Origin: Luscinia megarhynchos
Taxonomy: Eukaryota; Chordata; Aves; Passeriformes; Turdidae
Assembly (NCBI GenBank): GCA_034336665.1
Contig: CM067592.1
Location: 40,475,735-40,539,734 of the forward strand
Reading direction: 5' to 3'
DNA: 64,000 nt
This document shows, in pieces, positions 36,463 through 51,274 of this stretch (the stretch's first letter is position 1; each line of letters begins with the position of its first letter). The notes under the pieces are model-generated. The model searched no databases and was not told the DNA's origin. It saw only the letters and a list, made by a program, of their open reading frames with translations. The position numbers were made by a program, and so were the translations under genes.

Positions 36463-39400
36463 CCCAGTTGTTTTTCTCTGGTACTGTGGAATTATTACTT
36501 TGCTCTTATTCTTGTTCTCTTGCTACTCTTCTGAATCATCTCAGATGCGCCTTTGTGCAAGTTTTCTCAGCAGGGATATTTCTGCTGAGTGGTACCTTTG
36601 CATTTTACTGCTATATTGGAAGTAACACCCTCCTGAAAAGTCAGTGACATATTTTGAATATTTTCTGAAGTATACTGCATGTCTTGTATGATTTGTTCCT
36701 AGGCAGAGTAATTCTGCTTCAAGTCAGCCGGCAGGGAAATCTTGAAGGGCCCATTCATTATCATCTGATCTCTTCTGGATCTGGCTGGTTGGAGAAAGCC
36801 AAATGCAGTATAGAGATGTATGTGCATGTGTGTTTGAAGTTTCTGTCCAGTCAGATATCAGAGATCATTTAGCAGCTGCCATGGCTGCCTGACCAAGGAT
36901 TAAGATACTTCTTTTGTCTTGCATACAGATCCTTCATTTCTGATTTAAGATATTGTCAGCAGTATAAGACACTGCAGTGTTTCACATATATCTCGAGCTG
37001 CAGAATGAATCCACAAAACTCTTAAGCTACTTCATTTATTGGAATCATTTACACTATGTACATGCTTATTGTTAGGCATATGGCCAAGTGTTTTGCTGGA
37101 GGTAGAAGGGGTAAAAATAATTTCCCAATATTTCCAACTTGACAACAACTCTCATGAACATCAGTTTATTTAACAAAAATTAGGTGTGGAGCAAAGAGCT
37201 TTGGTAGCATATAGCACAGCAGTACTTATGTTGCAATTCTGCTATTGCTACAGGTGTTCCAGTTTAAAACCAAGGGATCAATAAATGAATTTACAAAAAA
37301 GCCAGCTGCTTAGTGATTGGGTGTTTTAATGTGCCAAGTACTGCTACTTTGTCCAAAACAGATCCTCTGAAACTATATCTTCCAAAGCATACCAATAACA
37401 GCCTTCTTTTATTTGCAGGCTAAAAGATAAAATAAACCTGCAATGAATGTTCTTATAACATTGATCTCACTTAAACATCTCTAGTTCCATAAGGAGAGTA
37501 AGTCTTTAAGCCCTGTGTGCAAGTTATTCGGTCAATGCATGCATGAAAAATCAGCAATTGTCTAGGATGTTGTCCATTCCATTTTTAACTTCCCTATAAT
37601 TTAAGCCAAATGGCATATGCAATGAATGTATAACATTTTTTTAATGTGGCTATGGACCTTGTTGAGAATAGGCTGGTATTACAATTTGTAACATAGTGCT
37701 GGTCCAAAATTTAGAAAAAATTAATTATAATGGGTTAAAAGTTCTTCAGGTATATTTAAGGAATTGTTGGGACAATATTTATGTAAAGTGCAGATGTATT
37801 TGTGCCTGTATTTAAAGAGAATCACGCTGCACATTACCTATATGTTGGTAGTTTTAAACTCATTAATATTTTTTGAAATCATATGACAGCAGTAAGAAGA
37901 ACACTTGGTCAAAATTATCCAGGAATTATATTTGGAAAAGAAGCAGGATCCAATACAGACCAAGGAAAAAATTCCTTGTCATTTGGATAAATAAAAGTGT
38001 ATATCTGTTCTATTGCATAGGTATTGCATAGTCCATCCCCAGTGTATGCTTTCCAGTCTGCTGCTATGGGGCTCCACCAGAGAGGTAGAGAGTGAGCTCA
38101 CTAGCCTTTGCCAGGTTTGGGTGTCTTGTGCTTCCACAGAGGCCCATCAGCTTTACAGGACAGTTGTGCTGTAGCATGTGAGCCTCATTATATGCCCAAG
38201 GGATGCCAAAGGAGGAGGGATTTCCTCTTGCCTGGACTGTCCTTACGGTGATTACTCAACTACCAGAATTGGATGCAGTCCCCATTAACAGCAATGGGAA
38301 GGCTTTGCTTGACTTTGGTTCTAGGGTTAATCTAGTGAACTACTTGAGTTGGATGAAACATAAAAGTGAAGAAAGGTAGAATCAATGAAAAAGGAAATGG
38401 TTTTAAAATTTCTTCAAATAAACATATGGATGGCCTTAAAATCTCCTCAAACTAGCAAGTGTCAGTCTTTAATTTAGGGCTGTTACTTGGGTTAGCAGTG
38501 TGGACAGCCAAATAAAGTGTGACCCATGTCTTATACAGTAGTTCAGATTTTGAAAAATTTGAAGTTTTGCCTGACAAACTCCTTCACAAGTATTTAAAGG
38601 AACATTTTCTGAGTATTGAGAACCAAACTCTCACTGTGATAGAAGAAAAAACACATAGAAAAAGAAGGTTCTGTCTGAAATACCTTCTCTTTTTTTTCCC
38701 TTTTGCTGTTGGATTGCAGTTACATACACTGGTAAAATTACATAATACCTTTATTTTCTCCTGTTTCCATGACATTTTGCACTCAAAGACACAGTTGCCA
38801 TCTTGATGTGTCAATAAGTTTGTGGTAAGAAATTATTTGTATCATTTTAACAAAAGTAAATAAGCCTGCCTTATTTGAAAAGTAGGATTCTTTTATCTGA
38901 ATGTAATATGCTAGAATAATTTCTATGTGATTTTTTCATTTCACCCACATAAATAGATAGTTAAACTACCCATTGTTTGGCCACATTTCACAAAAAGGTT
39001 ATGAGATTGAGAGATATTTGCAGGAGTAACTTAGAGTCTGAATGCAAATTCTACAATAAAATGTTTTGATTCCTGTATTTCTATCATGAGGCTCAGGTGT
39101 TTGTGCAAACTGGAGCCTTCTAAATACATTTGCATTCTTGACAATCGGTTTCCAAGTTCAGAGTTATTTTTTTCCATTACAGTGTCTGATGTCAAACATG
39201 AACTAAGCCCAGATACACAACCCTGAACTCTTTTCCTTTTGTCTAATATTGCCAGAAGTTGTAATGGAGAAAAAAAGCACAACCTAAACCTGGGAAACAT
39301 CAAGCCAAAGTGAAGAAGAATAAAACTGTTAGAGGGGATCTCAGTTTAAACTATCTATGGAGGTCACTCAGTACCACACTCTCTGCCTCTTCCAAAGATA

Positions 39401-40654
39401 GGCAAGAAAAAAATATTTTACCTCTCCTACTTGATGGCTCCTTCCCTAACTACTTCCCCTTTGAGACTTTTTCAGCTCCCAAGGCAGTGCAGCTGTGTGC
39501 CTTCTACTCAGACCAGCTGCACTTGAGAATATGGGTCCAGGCAGGAGCCCCATATTCATGTAATTCACTGTTTTCCTTCCGACAATCCATGACTAACCTT
39601 GTATTTTTCAATATTCAGGTACTGCTGGGCTCCTTTTAATACTGCAAGACTTATTTAATATCCTGGAGCCAGGATGGAAAACATCATGTCCTCCATGGCA
39701 ACTGGTTCAGCTTTAAGTAGGTTCCAGGGTTTCTTTCCCCTGGTATGCTCCTTCAGCAGGCAAGAAGACTCCTGCCTGCTCCTTCTGCCTGGCTCTGCCT
39801 CTGTGGTCAGGATGTGCTCTTCATATGCAGCATTCCCTCTTGCTTTCTGCTCACTCAGCTGAGGGATTGAGCAATAATTAACCTGAAGACCTTTTCACCA
39901 TGTCCTATGTTTCCCAAAGCTTTTTGAAGGTCTTGTGCTGTGGTTTTTTGTCCATTGAATATGTTCCTTTAATATAATTTTGGAGTGCTAATTAGAGAAG
40001 ATTCCTTGCTTAGCCTACATGAATAAGAAGTCATGACCAGCCATGATAAATGTCATGCAACACATTTTAAAGAGGCATTTTCCCTTCCCTCTGTTGATTG
40101 GAAGGTGAGATGACTAGTGTGGTAAGGAACTGAGAGCCATCTCCATGGGGTGGCAGACTCAAGAAGTGTTCTCAGGCAGGAGAATCAGTACCAGTGGAAA
40201 TATGATGACTGAAATTCCTGGTGGGCGTTCCTGCACAGTGGAATCCTCTTCCTTTGGAGCATGATGAGGCAAAACTAACCTTGCTCAAAGACAAGTGCTC
40301 TGCTCTCAGTCAAAACACAAACTGAAAAGCTGAGGGTATGAAAAATGACTCACAGTGAGAGGGTGTGCCTTTAATCTAGATGATTTGGTCCTTGGAGTGT
40401 TGGAAGACATAGGACTTGTTTCTTCCAGGGATCTGTGGAGCAGTAGTCACAATGGTGATAATACACTGATGACATCTGCCAGTTCAGAAATGTAGTTCCT
40501 GTAGAGGTGCCTGGCTGACAGACAGCACTTGCATTCTTCTAGGAAAGAGCTGGTATGCCTTTTCTTCTTGCTCTCATGCTGGCTCTCCCCTAAAATTATC
40601 CTGCTTACACTTCTTCCCGTATAAAATGACTTATGTTCTTGTCTCCTGTTTCAG
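36463..40654. other. Unique AT-rich interval, no gene seen
   Basis: No mobile element, RNA gene or exon is recognised. Plus frame 39310-39639 (109 codons) and minus frame 39031-39303 (90 codons) lack recognisable domains. Confidence 0.5.
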
Positions 40655-41188
40655 ACAAGCCAAGCCTAAGCAGTAGAGAGCCTGTGAAAAGTTGTTGTAG
40701 TTCATGCCAGGGCCATCAAGGACATTTCTGGGCATCTTTGTGAATTCATTTATGGATTTTATGACCAGCTGTTTGTCAGGAATGATGAGGCTGTGCACTG
40801 AGAAACACCAGTCCCCTGTAAAGGAACGTGGTGTCCCGTCTTGCATTCCTGCTGGTGACAATGCCAGGTCTGAGCCGGGCTTGCAGACTGCATCAGCAGT
40901 CCTGGCAGATGAGGGACATCCGCAGTGCAGAAATGCTTATCCTGGGCTACAGCTGTGTCATCACAAAGCTGGAATGTACAGTATATGCTTTCCACGGGCA
41001 TAGCTCTGAGCACAGAAATGTGTACAGCATCAATGGCACCTGCCCCTCTATGGAGCAGTTCAGCTGTTGTGATAGCTGATGAGCTAAATTTAAGGCTTGC
41101 ACATGCTCGATTCAATTTAATACCTTCCAAGGGCAGCTTACAGGCGGAAAAATCCAGCTTCAGGATCTGCATTTATGCAGAGTTTTAG
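40655..41188. other. Possible exon-like patch, unassigned
   Basis: A good plus-strand splice-acceptor shape (TTGTCTCCTGTTTCAG ending at 40654) precedes a GC-richer patch. Frames of 76-137 codons overlap here on both strands, the longest on the minus strand (40759-41172). In the plus frames stops occur soon after the acceptor, so a coding exon is not supported. A non-coding RNA exon or chance are both possible. Confidence 0.25.
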
Positions 41189-44100
41189 AGTATTTTTCCT
41201 TTTTTGAGTTTTTGTTTTGCTGGATCCAAAGTCACACTCCTTTTTTTTTAGTAGTAAAAATATTGGTATATTATGTATGATTTCGTTTATTACAATATAT
41301 AATATGCATGGAAATAAAGCTGCAAGTTTTACATGATACTACTAGTAGTATTCCCCTTAAAATTTCATGCTTTATTCTCAGATGCATTATCAAAACTGTA
41401 TTTTTCAAGATGTCCAAAATTTCCAGGGAGCACATTCAGTCTTTCTGTAAGCTAAGGAATCCAGTTTTCACAAGATTTAATTCCTTTATCATTTCCTAAG
41501 AGTATAAAAAATAATATTGTGACCACATCTTTGGAAAGATATTCAAAGCATTAGAAGCATATGCTAAATATGGTTTGTTAATCATTCAGGGAATTGAAAT
41601 ACTGCATAAAAGAAATGCTTTTATCTGAATCTGTGCCAAAAAGCCTTTTTAAAATTATTCTTCTACTCTGGCAAAGCATAGCAAATCATTCCACTAGAGA
41701 ACATTTTAGGAGTATTTGAGTACTGGCAGCAAAAAAAGGACTTGAACAAACCTTAAAGTCACAGTACCAATATTATTTCATAAATTACAATCACCTTAGT
41801 CAAATATGTGACTTTGTGTGATGTAACTCTTTGTCAGCAATGTAAACCAGAGCATTAGTAATGGAATAAAGTCATCTTTGGGACTAAAATTAAACTTAAA
41901 GTCATGTTGCCACATTTTCATGCATCCCTTTTAATGGTGTTATCAGAAGTGAGATTACTCTCCCTTCATCCAAGAGTGAGTTCATTCAGGTCAGCTTATA
42001 TATTCCAGGGGGCTTTTCATGCAGAGATAAATATTGAACAATCATCTATCTTTAAGTATTATGATAGGCAAAGTCCGAAAACTGAGAAACTGAAACTGCC
42101 AACTTTGAGACATCAAGCAATAAAACCTCTCAGTAACACATACATTGAATTTCCCGGGAGAGAAAATTTGCTTCCAAGAGCTAAAAAAGGGAAAAATACA
42201 GGAAGGTAGACGTATCTGTACCATGTTTTATGAAAACAAATGTTTGCAACCACTAAACACAGCCTCAGGGTTATAGTAAACAAGCAATGATAAGGATGGT
42301 GCCATGCTGACTAGCTAGTGTACCGTAGGAGGTATTGTATATCAACAGCCTGGCAGTGTCAAAGCCAAGTTAGAGTAGCAGGAATTTAGCACTTCACAAA
42401 CTCGTGACCCAAGAAAGGCCATGGTGTGTGTCAGGATGGATTCTAAGCAAGGAGGGCGAGGGTGGCACCCTCCCCTGTGCCTGGAGACCATTCTCTGCTT
42501 GGTGTGAGAGATATCAGTTCGTGTTGTGATAGTATCCAGCTGGTTCATTGGCCTTTTCTTTTTTTGAGCTGGGTAGCTATGTGTCTTCTCTTTCACTTGA
42601 TTTAGAAAGACCTAATATGAATTTTTACTTCCCTGCTTAGAAAATCTCGTGTACGTGTTTATCTGCTATAGACAACAACCTTTGATTAGCTGTAAGTAAA
42701 GACCTGCATTCTTTTCTGCAAATTGACTGCACTTCTACCATAATTGCTCAGCACACTGTGGAGTAATTTACACTTTAGTACAAGTTATATGATAAGTCCT
42801 AATAGTATTCCTGTTAACACACAGATGAATTCCTGTTGAAACTGGCATGAGTGCAACTGAGCTGTTCAGCAAATTCATTATTATAGCTGCAGCTCTGCAC
42901 ATCATACTCTGGATTTCTGAAAGTGAGGCTTTGGTATGACATTTCAAATTACCTGCTCTGATGTTTAGGTTCCTTGAATAACTTAGAGGTGTTGCAATTG
43001 CAGTTGAAAGAGAGAGTTTACATACATCTGATGCCTAGCGGGTACTTGACAACAAGATATCCTGTATCAGGGCCCAGTGTGAAATTTCCAAAGGACTGTT
43101 TTCAGTTGTGTATTGCTTATACTTTTGTGGCCATCACAGGAGAATGATTTAAGGTAGGCAAGTGCAAATGGCAGAGGAGCTGTGTGCCAGTTATTATCAG
43201 TTGCACAAAACCCAGACTTCTCATTCCTACAAACCCTCTTAATTTTTTTAAAATCTTACTTGCAGTCATAAGTTTCATGCATTTGATCTTACTAATATTG
43301 CATAGGATCTAAATGTAGGTTAAATAAGATATTGACAAGTTTCTCAGCTTGGTTTACAGTTTGAGATGATATGAAAGTACTGTGTGTCTTTGACAGCTAA
43401 AAACAATGGTCATTAAAGATGCTAACTACAGACTAGAATTCAGCACTAATGGCAACATTTTCCTTTCCATTTCTCTTTTTGGTCCCTCTCTTTCCTGGAG
43501 TACTATATTCCATTTACAACTCTCCCTTTAGTCTTTCACATTATTCAGAATTGTACTGCATGTACCAAACATTTCAGACATGGAAAACCAAAGTGTTAGT
43601 CAGTCACATTAATTCATGCAATTTCATGCATCTGTCATATGAGACAGTAAAAAGATCCCTGGACACAGCTAAAAACTATCCCAAAAGACCAGTGTTGAAA
43701 ATGCAAGGAAGGATAAACAAGGCTATGCTTTTAAAATGTTGTCTGCAGCATAACCTCTTGTTTGGGTCTGTGGTGTGTTCTGGGCCAGTAAGCAAGGGAA
43801 CACATTTAGTACTCTTCTTGTGAAAGAGGATCTCAGTTCCTGGCAGGAGAGGAGGCACAGTGATCTCTGCGGAGTCTCCTGTGGCATTTCTGAGAAGTGC
43901 CTGCAAGCACAGCCTCTGCCCTGAGAGCAAACACTACCTTCAGGGCAGAACTCCCCTCTGCAGCCTGCAAAGAGACCTGACAGCCAGAGAACATTCATTC
44001 TGTCTTATAGATAAACATTCTGGGACACCAGGACAGAGAAGACCAGGGACAAAATAACCAATGTCTTAAAAACCTACTGCAAATTAGCTACTGAGAATAT

Positions 44101-45280
44101 GTCAGGATTTCCTGGAGTGTTTCTCTAAGTACAGTTCTGGCTGAGCAGAAGCAGTGATCTGTACCATGCAGCTTGATTATTGTATTGCTATGCTGCATGG
44201 CAATATACTGTAGATTAAATAGAATAATAGAATAGATAGAGAGAGAAGAAGATAGAAAAAAAGCAGGTGAATATGCTGTAAAGCCTCTAGGAGACTTAAA
44301 TCAAAGACTCATTGGAGTCAATGTAAATCTCTTCTCATCTAGAAAGCAGGTAAATGACAGACACTAGTGAAGTAAGAAATTATTTCCTCCAGTGAAATTT
44401 AACCAAATCAAACTAGTCCTGCACTCTTCGTTTTTACATTTAAAAGGCAACTTTTCATGTTCTTGTGACAGGCCTTAAATTCCTAATGCATTTTTATTTA
44501 ATGCTGTTGAGATTGGATTTTTTTTTGCCCCAAAGTGTAGAGTATGTGGGAGACTGGTGTTTGGTCCGAGCAACATTAACTCAGTCTTGTCAAAAAAGAG
44601 TTTTGTGCATTTTCAGTTTATTGCTTCATTTGAGGTGGGGCCTTGACTGATCAAACCTTTCACCTCATGTGACCTAGACAGGATATGGCTCGTCCTCATA
44701 TTGTCACCTGTTTAGAGAAATATTTTTTTTTGTAGAAGCAGGCCAAAGACCACATTTACCTGCTGTAACTTCTCTGAGTATTTTGCTGTTCTCTGTGAAA
44801 AAAGTTCAGCTTATTTATCGTAATAACATCTCTGAGGTTAATTCATATGGATGTCTTTCTTTGCTTGGCAAAGTAAATTTTAAAATAAACAGAATTATAA
44901 CCATGAAAAAAAAAAAAACCAAACAGCTTTGTATATAATCTAGTTCTAAAAAAAGCTTTCTAACCAAGAGAAGACTATGTTGGTAGCTGTAACTGCAAAA
45001 GTAAACTTTGTTGGTGTCAGGAAAAAAATCCAGTTTCTGCAATACAAAAATAACAAGACTGATTTGAAGAAATTAATCCTTAGCAAGTTTATGAGCACTC
45101 CTTATTATTGAAGAGTCTAACACTGCTAAAATAAAGATTTGCTATTAGTTTTCCATAATTTTTTCCATTAGTTTTCCATAAATTTGAATTTCTTGCAGGT
45201 TTTGCATATTTAATATTTCTATATGTAAGAGGGAGTTTGAATACATCTTTTAAAAAAACTGACTAGACTTCCAGAGAAGT
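41189..45280. other. Unique AT-rich interval, no gene seen
   Basis: No gene or mobile element is recognised. The longest frame is at 43449-43823 on the plus strand (124 codons), phenylalanine-rich at the start and without a known domain. Low-complexity AGAATAGATAGAGAG lies near 44220-44245. A small 14-bp duplication (ATTAGTTTTCCATA) sits at about 45147-45182. Confidence 0.5.
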
Positions 45281-45318
45281 TTTGTTAGTTTTTTGTTTGT
45301 TTTGTTTTGTTTTGTTTA
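45281..45318. repeat. (GTTTT)n low-complexity tract
   Basis: A short T/G run built from TTTTG units, preceded by TTAGTTTTTTG. It is imperfect and too short to assign to a mobile-element tail. Confidence 0.8.
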
Positions 45319-47941
45319 TACTGAAAAAAAGTAGAAGAAATTATAGTGCATAACATAACAAAGTCATAGAGGAATCGACAGCATGAAAATTTCAAAATTA
45401 AGTCTTGTAACCATGGTTGTGCACTTGTGGAACCAATAACAGTGACAGGCTCAAGGTACACATTTTTACATCGTCTCACACAATATCTTATAAGCAAGCT
45501 AGATAGTCATAGTCTGCCCAGAGTTGCAGATAAAAGCAGAATTACTTGGGCAATTGTAATAGAGAGAAATTTTCCAGGAGAGAAAATAGTTGCTAAATGA
45601 AAGGAAAGATCAAGTGAAATTTCAGAGGTGTGTGCTGGCTTTGCTACTGTTAAGACTTTAAACTATGATTTTAATGCTGGAATGAGGCATGCACTCATTC
45701 ACATTTCTGTGACTGCAATTTGGGATGTTCTGACAAGCATCTTCTGTAGTTTTGTATGCTGATTTTGAAAAATGCATGGACTTATACAGAAGCCTAATGG
45801 AGAGAATCCTGGATCATCAAAAAAAAAACCAAAAAAACCATGGAAACCAGAAAATGAATGACACATTTGGATTAATCTGTAGAGGAGATTGATATCAAGC
45901 TTGAAAAGCACAAGGGATATTTAGGTTAGAGGAAAAATTTATTAGTGGAACATATATGAAAACTGTATTCCTGTAGGTCTTTTGGGAACATATCAGACAA
46001 ACACCAGTTAGGAATTTATTTAGTATATCTGGTGCTGGTCTAAGTATAAGGCTTCTAGTGCTCCTTTATTATTATTTTTTTTAAACAATGGAGGTTTTTG
46101 AAGCATTTTGGTGAAGGGTGGCCTTAAGGAAAGAAACATTTTATTTTTATGCTGTAAGCATATTTACTTTTTCTTGTTTGTTTGTTTGCAATAACTGGAA
46201 ATGGACTCTGGAAAATAAATGGATTCATAAATAGTACAAATAATGTGTGAAGAACTTGAATGAAAATATGACTTCCATTGCAGTAGGGGTCCATCCTTGT
46301 AGCATCAGGGCCAAAAAGCTGATGCACTCATGTCTCATGCAATGGTGTTATGGCTGTGACTTTAATTTTTATGGACCTTCTGGAAACTGCAGTTGAGACA
46401 TAGGACCTAACTAGGCATAAATCCTGCTGGGCTGTCAGCCAAGCCTGGCATGTTTGTACAAGACAAACAATGCAGTCAGGATGCCACAGCCAGCTAGAAG
46501 AGATTAGAGAGCACATGAGCTCCTGTGTGTGGGTCAATTCTCCCAGGACCACACATACTCTGTATGTGATCAGAACTCTCCTTGCTGCTTTATGTTTAGT
46601 TTTCAAAGTGACTGCTTTGGTGGTCAAGGTGAAACAAGAATTACTAGAAAACATTCCATTCTCCTTTTCATAAAATATACTGCAAACTTGACAGAAAACT
46701 GGTCAGCAACCTTCTTTGTACTTCTCACAATTTTCTCTCTCAGTCCTTGTTGTAACATCCTCAGTTTAATGGTTTGGAAAGTGATGAAACCACAGAATGT
46801 CAACCCTCAGTCAAAATCAAAGAACAGAAAAATTACTTCATCCATTTGACCACACAGTTCAGATGGCAGGCTCTGAGCAAATCTTGACCTCGCTAGAGTA
46901 TTTTACGAATCTCTCTTTAATGAGGCTGAGAATTTGCCCCTTTTAAGTGCAACTGCTTTAATATTTTATAAAGCAGTTTCAGTTGAGGACTAACAGAGGC
47001 TCTATGTCATCTTGGAACAACTGAATTAAAACTTCCTACTGCATATGCCATAAATGCAAATATTTTTAAATAAAGAGAAGCTATATTACTGACAAAGGCA
47101 TCAACCCAGGCATAGTCCCTGGCTGAAATAAACTCTTGTGGATCTATTGATATTTGAGAGTTTGACATCTTTTTACTCCACCTGTTTAAAAATGCTTATC
47201 ACTGCTGTATGGGAGCAAAAGGAATTGCTCGTGTCACAATTTCAGGTCACGTAGTTTTAAGAGATTCTAAGAGTGGTTCAGAAGGCAGCAGTACTTGGAA
47301 CTGATGACTCTTGCCTTCTGTAGGTGTGTATCTATATATGCCTATAAAAATCTGTGTACTCATCAACCCGTACACAATACCCAGGGTTCTGAGGTCTCTG
47401 CCCACATTGCTGCATGCAAATAGTTTTTGAATAGTGTCACCTAAATATCACCTTATTCTGATTTTAAATACACCAAGAAATATATGCTAAAGAAAAAAAA
47501 TATACTGTTATTCACTATCAGTATAGACTGATAAAGTAAGGAGCAAGGTATAACTCTGCAGGTTATAATTCTTTCCATGATGGCCATCATATCTTGACCC
47601 AATTTGCTTTCTATCTTTGAAAAATACTTTTCTCTTTTCAACAGTGAAACAAACCTTTCAGTTTTTTAAGTACATGGCAAGTTTGAGTTTTAATTTCTTG
47701 GAGTATGGCTGACACATCCGATCACCATGCATAAAATCCTAAGTAAACATGAATATAAAGTCGCTACTTTATAAAGATATAAATAATGGTATTTTTTTTT
47801 CTACCAATTAAACAAGGTGTTAAAACATACTGATGTTTAAAAAGCATGTGAAAGACAGTGTTTGAATAGCATGACTAGCTGGAAAGCATAAAGAGGACAC
47901 AATCCTAATTTTACCTTTTCTCCCGTGCTTATTTTTCACAG
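45319..47941. other. Unique AT-rich interval, no gene seen
   Basis: Frames are all under 110 codons (longest at 46328-46654 minus and 46529-46849 plus, overlapping). There is a short A-rich run near 45821-45840. No other structure is seen. Confidence 0.5.
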
Positions 47942-48259
47942 CGGCTGCAGTGCACAGAAGCCACCAGTGTGGCATCTGCACAGGGGATGATGGCACTGAC
48001 TTGCCCCCTGACACATGCAGAAGAGAAGCTGTCTGCCTGGCACAATCTACACTTGGCCCAGGATATTCACCCAGGGAATAAACAAAAAGTGTCTTCGAGG
48101 CAGAGGGGAGAAGTCCCCAGCTGGCTTCCAGGCCTGGGCAGATACCACACAGTGCTGTCAAGCACTCTCACAAAGCAGTGCCCCTCTTTCTCTTCCCAAA
48201 TCTCTGCCATCCTTTATCCTGTCCCAGATGTCCCTTCACAACTGCCCAGTCCCACCTGA
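47942..48259 (+). other. Possible exon-like patch after splice acceptor
   Basis: A pyrimidine-rich stretch ending TTATTTTTCACAG (CAG ends at 47941) precedes a GC-richer patch in AT-rich surroundings. The frame starting at 47942 stays open for about 105 codons to a stop at 48257-48259. The peptide matches no family I know, and a minus frame (47820-48161) overlaps it. It could be a terminal exon, a non-coding RNA exon, or chance. Confidence 0.25.
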
Positions 48260-50319
48260 TTCATGTTTGTAATACTCTCAATTAAAAAATTAGTAATTAA
48301 AATGAAGCCCTCTTTTCCCATATTACTCCCATCCATTACACTGCTCCATCTGCCCATTCCCAGACCCCTTCTTGTTTTTAAAAGACTCATTAGCATGTGA
48401 TCTTGTCTCTGCCAGGATTCCCCAGTGCCATCTGCTCCCTTCCTAGATGATCAGTCCCACCCAGATCACTGCTTACTGCACTTAAAAATCTGACACATTT
48501 TCTAAGCACTGGTCTTGGAGGACGTTGTGTTTCTCTACCAAAATCAATGGCTATCAGTCTCTTGCCACATTGACCCTGGTCCTTAGATGGCCTGATACAT
48601 TCCCAGAACTGTGGGGTTTTTGTGGTGACAGCAGATTTGTGTCCCTCAGGCTATAAAATCACATGCTGTGCTATAATTTATTTAAGGCATTCAGCTTTTC
48701 ATGCAATGACCAAAGACTAAAGTAACAACTCTCCAAACTCAGCATCCTCTTGGGAACAACTTGTGTCCATTTTAATTCCTGCAGCATAAAAGTACTAACT
48801 TCATATTGCATTACTTCAAAGAGTTTTCAAAACAAGATTTTTCATACATATTGATCCTCATGGTTATTTTCATGAATGTTAATAAACACAAGAAGTAAGC
48901 AGTGTAATGCTGAAAAATTATTTTGGGAAAACAGCAATAGTGTTTACCTCTGTTATCTGAGAAATGTATTGTAGGAAGAGCTGTTCTAGCATCTTTCCAG
49001 GCATTTGAGCCCAGGGCAAATGGGTGACTGGTGATGCTTCATTATAGGTCTTCTCTATAGGCCTATTCCCTTGAGTGAAATGGGATCTGCTGTAGCTTCC
49101 CATGCCCATGTAGTTTTCCTACCATGTCAGCAGTGATCTGAGTCCTTTCTTCACTAACTCAGACATCAAAAAATGCCTGGGCATTCATTGAGACGCAGGA
49201 ATTTAATGTTCAGATATCCTAATAGCACAGCAGTGTGTTAATGTCCTCCCAAAGAGCTCAACACAAGCTGCAAGTTTTACACGGGACTGCACTAACCCTA
49301 CTTTAGAAAGCAATTGGACCAGAAAAATTCAGGAGCACTGTAAGCCTCTTTTTCTAGGTTTATACAGACATAACCCTAGTACAAGGAAGTAACTTCCAGT
49401 ACTAATTATCATGGAGTTGGCCCCTTTTAAAATCCAACTCTGCAATACTGGGAGGAAAGCTTACTCCAAATCATGTAAATTAGGCGACTAAATTTGAGAT
49501 CAATGAGTACAAACACCTACAAAGACTTAGAAAACCATAAACCACTAGGTTTTACTTACATTTTTGGATGGATAATTGCTGGTTATGAAATCTGTCACTG
49601 CAAACAGGGTGGGTTGTTAAACCTGAAAAATATGCTCAGTCACTTTAGTGGAGGTTGCCCTTGATGGAATCTGAGAGTGAGGCAGAGACAACTTGTTCCC
49701 TATGTTTGTACATACAGAGATTATTAATGGGTAAATATTTTCAGGAATTATGTAAACTGATGTAAACTGAAAGCAGATTTTTAACTTGATAATTGTGTGT
49801 CATCAATGCAGCAGTGTTTTGACAATATGCATAAAGTTGCTGATGCTATCTGTGAAGAATTGCAACTGCTTTTAGCACAAATGAAAGCTGGGACCTCAAC
49901 CATAATTGGTGTCCTAACCTGCCTTTAAAATTATTCCCACATTTAAAATCACTTTAGCAAAAGTTTGGAAAACACTGCATGACTGCAATGGCTTGTGCTG
50001 ACATAGGCTCTGCAGGAACCCACTTTGTCAAAATTTCACTTCAGTGATGATGAGTCTAGCTTCCTTGCTACCCCTAGCAAAGCTTACCCCATAAATTCTT
50101 TGTGTAGAGGCCCTGCTTGCCTTGAAAGCCTCCTAGCATTCTATTCCTTGTTCTTGTTGCCAGACGTAATCCTGTGATTCAAATACACAAGGTCATTTTT
50201 GGGGATTACATCACTTTAGGCAACGTATGCCTTCTTTTCCAAGCAGGACTTCCTACCTAGTTGTCTAACAAAGAGAGAAAGCCAACATTTCTATTTTACT
50301 GAGAATGCTCCCTGCAAAA
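48260..50319. other. Unique interval, no gene seen
   Basis: No frames above about 65 codons, no mobile elements and no RNA genes are recognised. Confidence 0.55.
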
Positions 50320-50338
50320 ATATATATATATATATATT
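50320..50338. repeat. (TA)n dinucleotide run
   Basis: About nine TA units, short enough to be stable but useful as a polymorphic marker. Confidence 0.95.
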
Positions 50339-51274
50339 ACTATTTTTATAGCTAGGCAAGAATTACTGTAGCATCAAGAAGGACCTAAACTTGCCCTAAT
50401 TACCTAGAAACTTTAATAAATTCCTATCATCAGAGGAAAAAAAATCAAATAAACCTGAAGCATATCAGCGTTATGCATGCAATTTGCAACCTAAATGAGA
50501 CTGCAATTTTAGTATTTCAAAACTAAAAATCAGAACCTATCCTCATTGCATAGTGCCTCTAATGTACTTTGAACACAGTCATTTCATAAATAACCAGATT
50601 ACAGGCACATAAAATATAGGCATGTATTACAAAAAATTATATGATTCCAGGTTTCAAGTGGAACATAAACTCAAGAGAAGTAGTTTCTGCACATAAGCAA
50701 TCAGTACTAAAGAAAAAGACTGAGATAAAAATGTGATTCTTAGTGCTTACATGTATCTGGATCTGAAGTATGAACTTGGCTCAACAATTAACTTTGGTTC
50801 ACTGAGGCTTTGTTTTATTCACTTTACCTTAAATACTGATCATGAGATTTTTGCCACACAACTGAGTTTTCTGGTTTCATTTAATACCTTCTGGTACTTT
50901 GCCTCCAAGGCATAGCTTTAGATTATGGGCATGATATCCAACAATTCAGCATCTTGCCATAACAATTTCTTTTTCTCAGTCATTATTCCCTGTCACAGCA
51001 GGTTTCACTTCTGCAAATGGTCACTGTGCTGTATTTTCTGTTTGGTCACACTTTAATTGGTATCATAGCTGTAGAAGTGGAAAGTTTATACAGGAAGGGC
51101 TGTGGCTCACCCCAAACCAATGGTCACTGCTTTCCCATCATCTACACTGAGCTGTGCTGCTGACTGGCACTTTTCTGCAGTATAATTGGATTTATTAGCA
51201 TGTTTCCCTGGATAAGTTTGGATTTTACTTGTGAATTTCCTCCTCTGGGAAGTTGATCCTCTAGACCAACTAGT
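50339..51274. other. Unique AT-rich interval, no gene seen
   Basis: No frame above 60 codons is convincing, and no repeats are recognised. Confidence 0.55.
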
